From NCBI GenBank assembly GCA_031266295.1, contig JAISBH010000292.1:1-6157 (forward strand): a stretch of DNA of 6,157 bases, read 5' to 3'. Each line of letters begins with the position of its first letter. The first letter of the stretch is position 1. The position numbers and the translations under genes are program-made. This document shows positions 5,951 through 6,157 of the stretch, piece by piece. The stretch comes from Oscillospiraceae bacterium. Its GTDB lineage: Bacteria > Bacillota > Clostridia > Christensenellales > Aristaeellaceae. Under the pieces are notes generated by a model. That model did not search any database. It was not told where the DNA came from and saw nothing but the letters and a program-made list of their open reading frames with translations.

Positions 5951-5983
5951 CAGGCTCGGCTGGAAGGCTGGGCCTGTTTGTTT
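5951..5983 (+). terminator. Rho-independent terminator of fusA
   Basis: CAGGCTC (5951-5957) pairs with GGGCCTG (5970-5976), seven pairs including one T·G wobble, around a 12-nt loop, followed immediately by TTTGTTT (5977-5983). It begins 20 nt after the fusA stop, the usual place for the end of the transcript. Confidence 0.7.
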
Positions 5984-6087
5984 GCTGGGGAACGCCCCCT
6001 CTGTCGCTGCGGCGACGCGGCGCGTCCGCGCCTTCGGGAAGGGGACTCACGTCCCCCTCCCGACCTCCCCCGGGGCTTGGAACGGGA
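5984..6087. repeat. GC-rich hairpin block of the right repeat region
   Basis: No gene is seen here. GTCGC/GCGAC with a TGCG loop (6003-6016) lies in the block 5994-6016, which matches the reverse complement of 2205-2227 at 20 of 23 positions. GGGAAGGGGAC (6036-6046) pairs with GTCCCCCTCCC (6051-6061) around a TCAC loop, with a single A–C mismatch. CCCCGGGG-type sequence follows near 6067-6074. The make-up mirrors the left repeat region in the opposite orientation. Confidence 0.6.
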
Positions 6088-6093
6088 GAACGT

Positions 6094-6150
6094 AGGAACG
6101 GGTTGCGTTACAGGATAGACTCTAAAGCACAACAGGTTGGCCGAAACCGA
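6094..6150 (-). repeat. 57-bp dispersed repeat, right copy (inverted)
   Basis: The reverse complement of this segment matches 2119-2175 at 53 of 57 positions. Partial similarity continues to 6156, so the repeat probably runs past the window end. The 15-mer GAACGTAGGAACGGG (6088-6102) overlaps its inner end and is an exact copy of 1987-2001 in the same orientation. Confidence 0.85.
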
Positions 6151-6157
6151 CGGATTG

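Overview
This window holds the end of the RNA polymerase rpoBC block followed by a complete str (streptomycin) ribosomal cluster, all on the + strand: 3' part of rpoC, an 82-residue L7Ae-family protein gene, rpsL (S12), rpsG (S7) and fusA (EF-G). The order rpoC–L7Ae-like–rpsL–rpsG–fusA, the small L7Ae-like gene, an RpoC that lacks the long trigger-loop insertion of Proteobacteria, and AGGAGG-type ribosome binding sites all point to a Firmicute. The coding DNA is GC-rich, and the EF-G sequence (for example the FCAKGGVEPQSE stretch) looks most like Clostridia, so an uncultured gut-type Clostridia member is my best guess. The rank below class is not supported.

Layout: 2-1783 rpoC, open at the 5' end. 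1784-2250 is a 467-nt non-coding stretch packed with hairpins and repeat-like sequence. 2252-2281 is a near-consensus sigma-A promoter. 2321-3493 carries L7Ae-like, rpsL and rpsG in tight order. 3494-3858 is a 365-nt gap with a strong rho-independent terminator and a weak promoter candidate. 3859-5931 is fusA. 5951-5983 is a terminator. 5984-6157 is again repeat sequence, running off the window end.

The genes work together in gene expression: RpoC is the catalytic beta' subunit of RNA polymerase, S12 and S7 build the decoding centre and the head of the 30S subunit, EF-G drives translocation, and the L7Ae-like protein is a probable kink-turn RNA binder. The layout suggests three transcription units (rpoC; L7Ae-rpsL-rpsG; fusA) where many relatives run them together. 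No tuf gene follows fusA within the window.

I did not find a new enzymatic or defence system. The points most worth a second look are: a dispersed repeat present in inverted copies on both sides of the L7Ae–fusA block; an arginine at S12 position 88, where lysine is usual and K88R is a known streptomycin-resistance change; a serine replacing the usual bridge-helix glycine in RpoC; and a 13-bp triple repeat that places stop codons in all three frames after the L7Ae-like gene.
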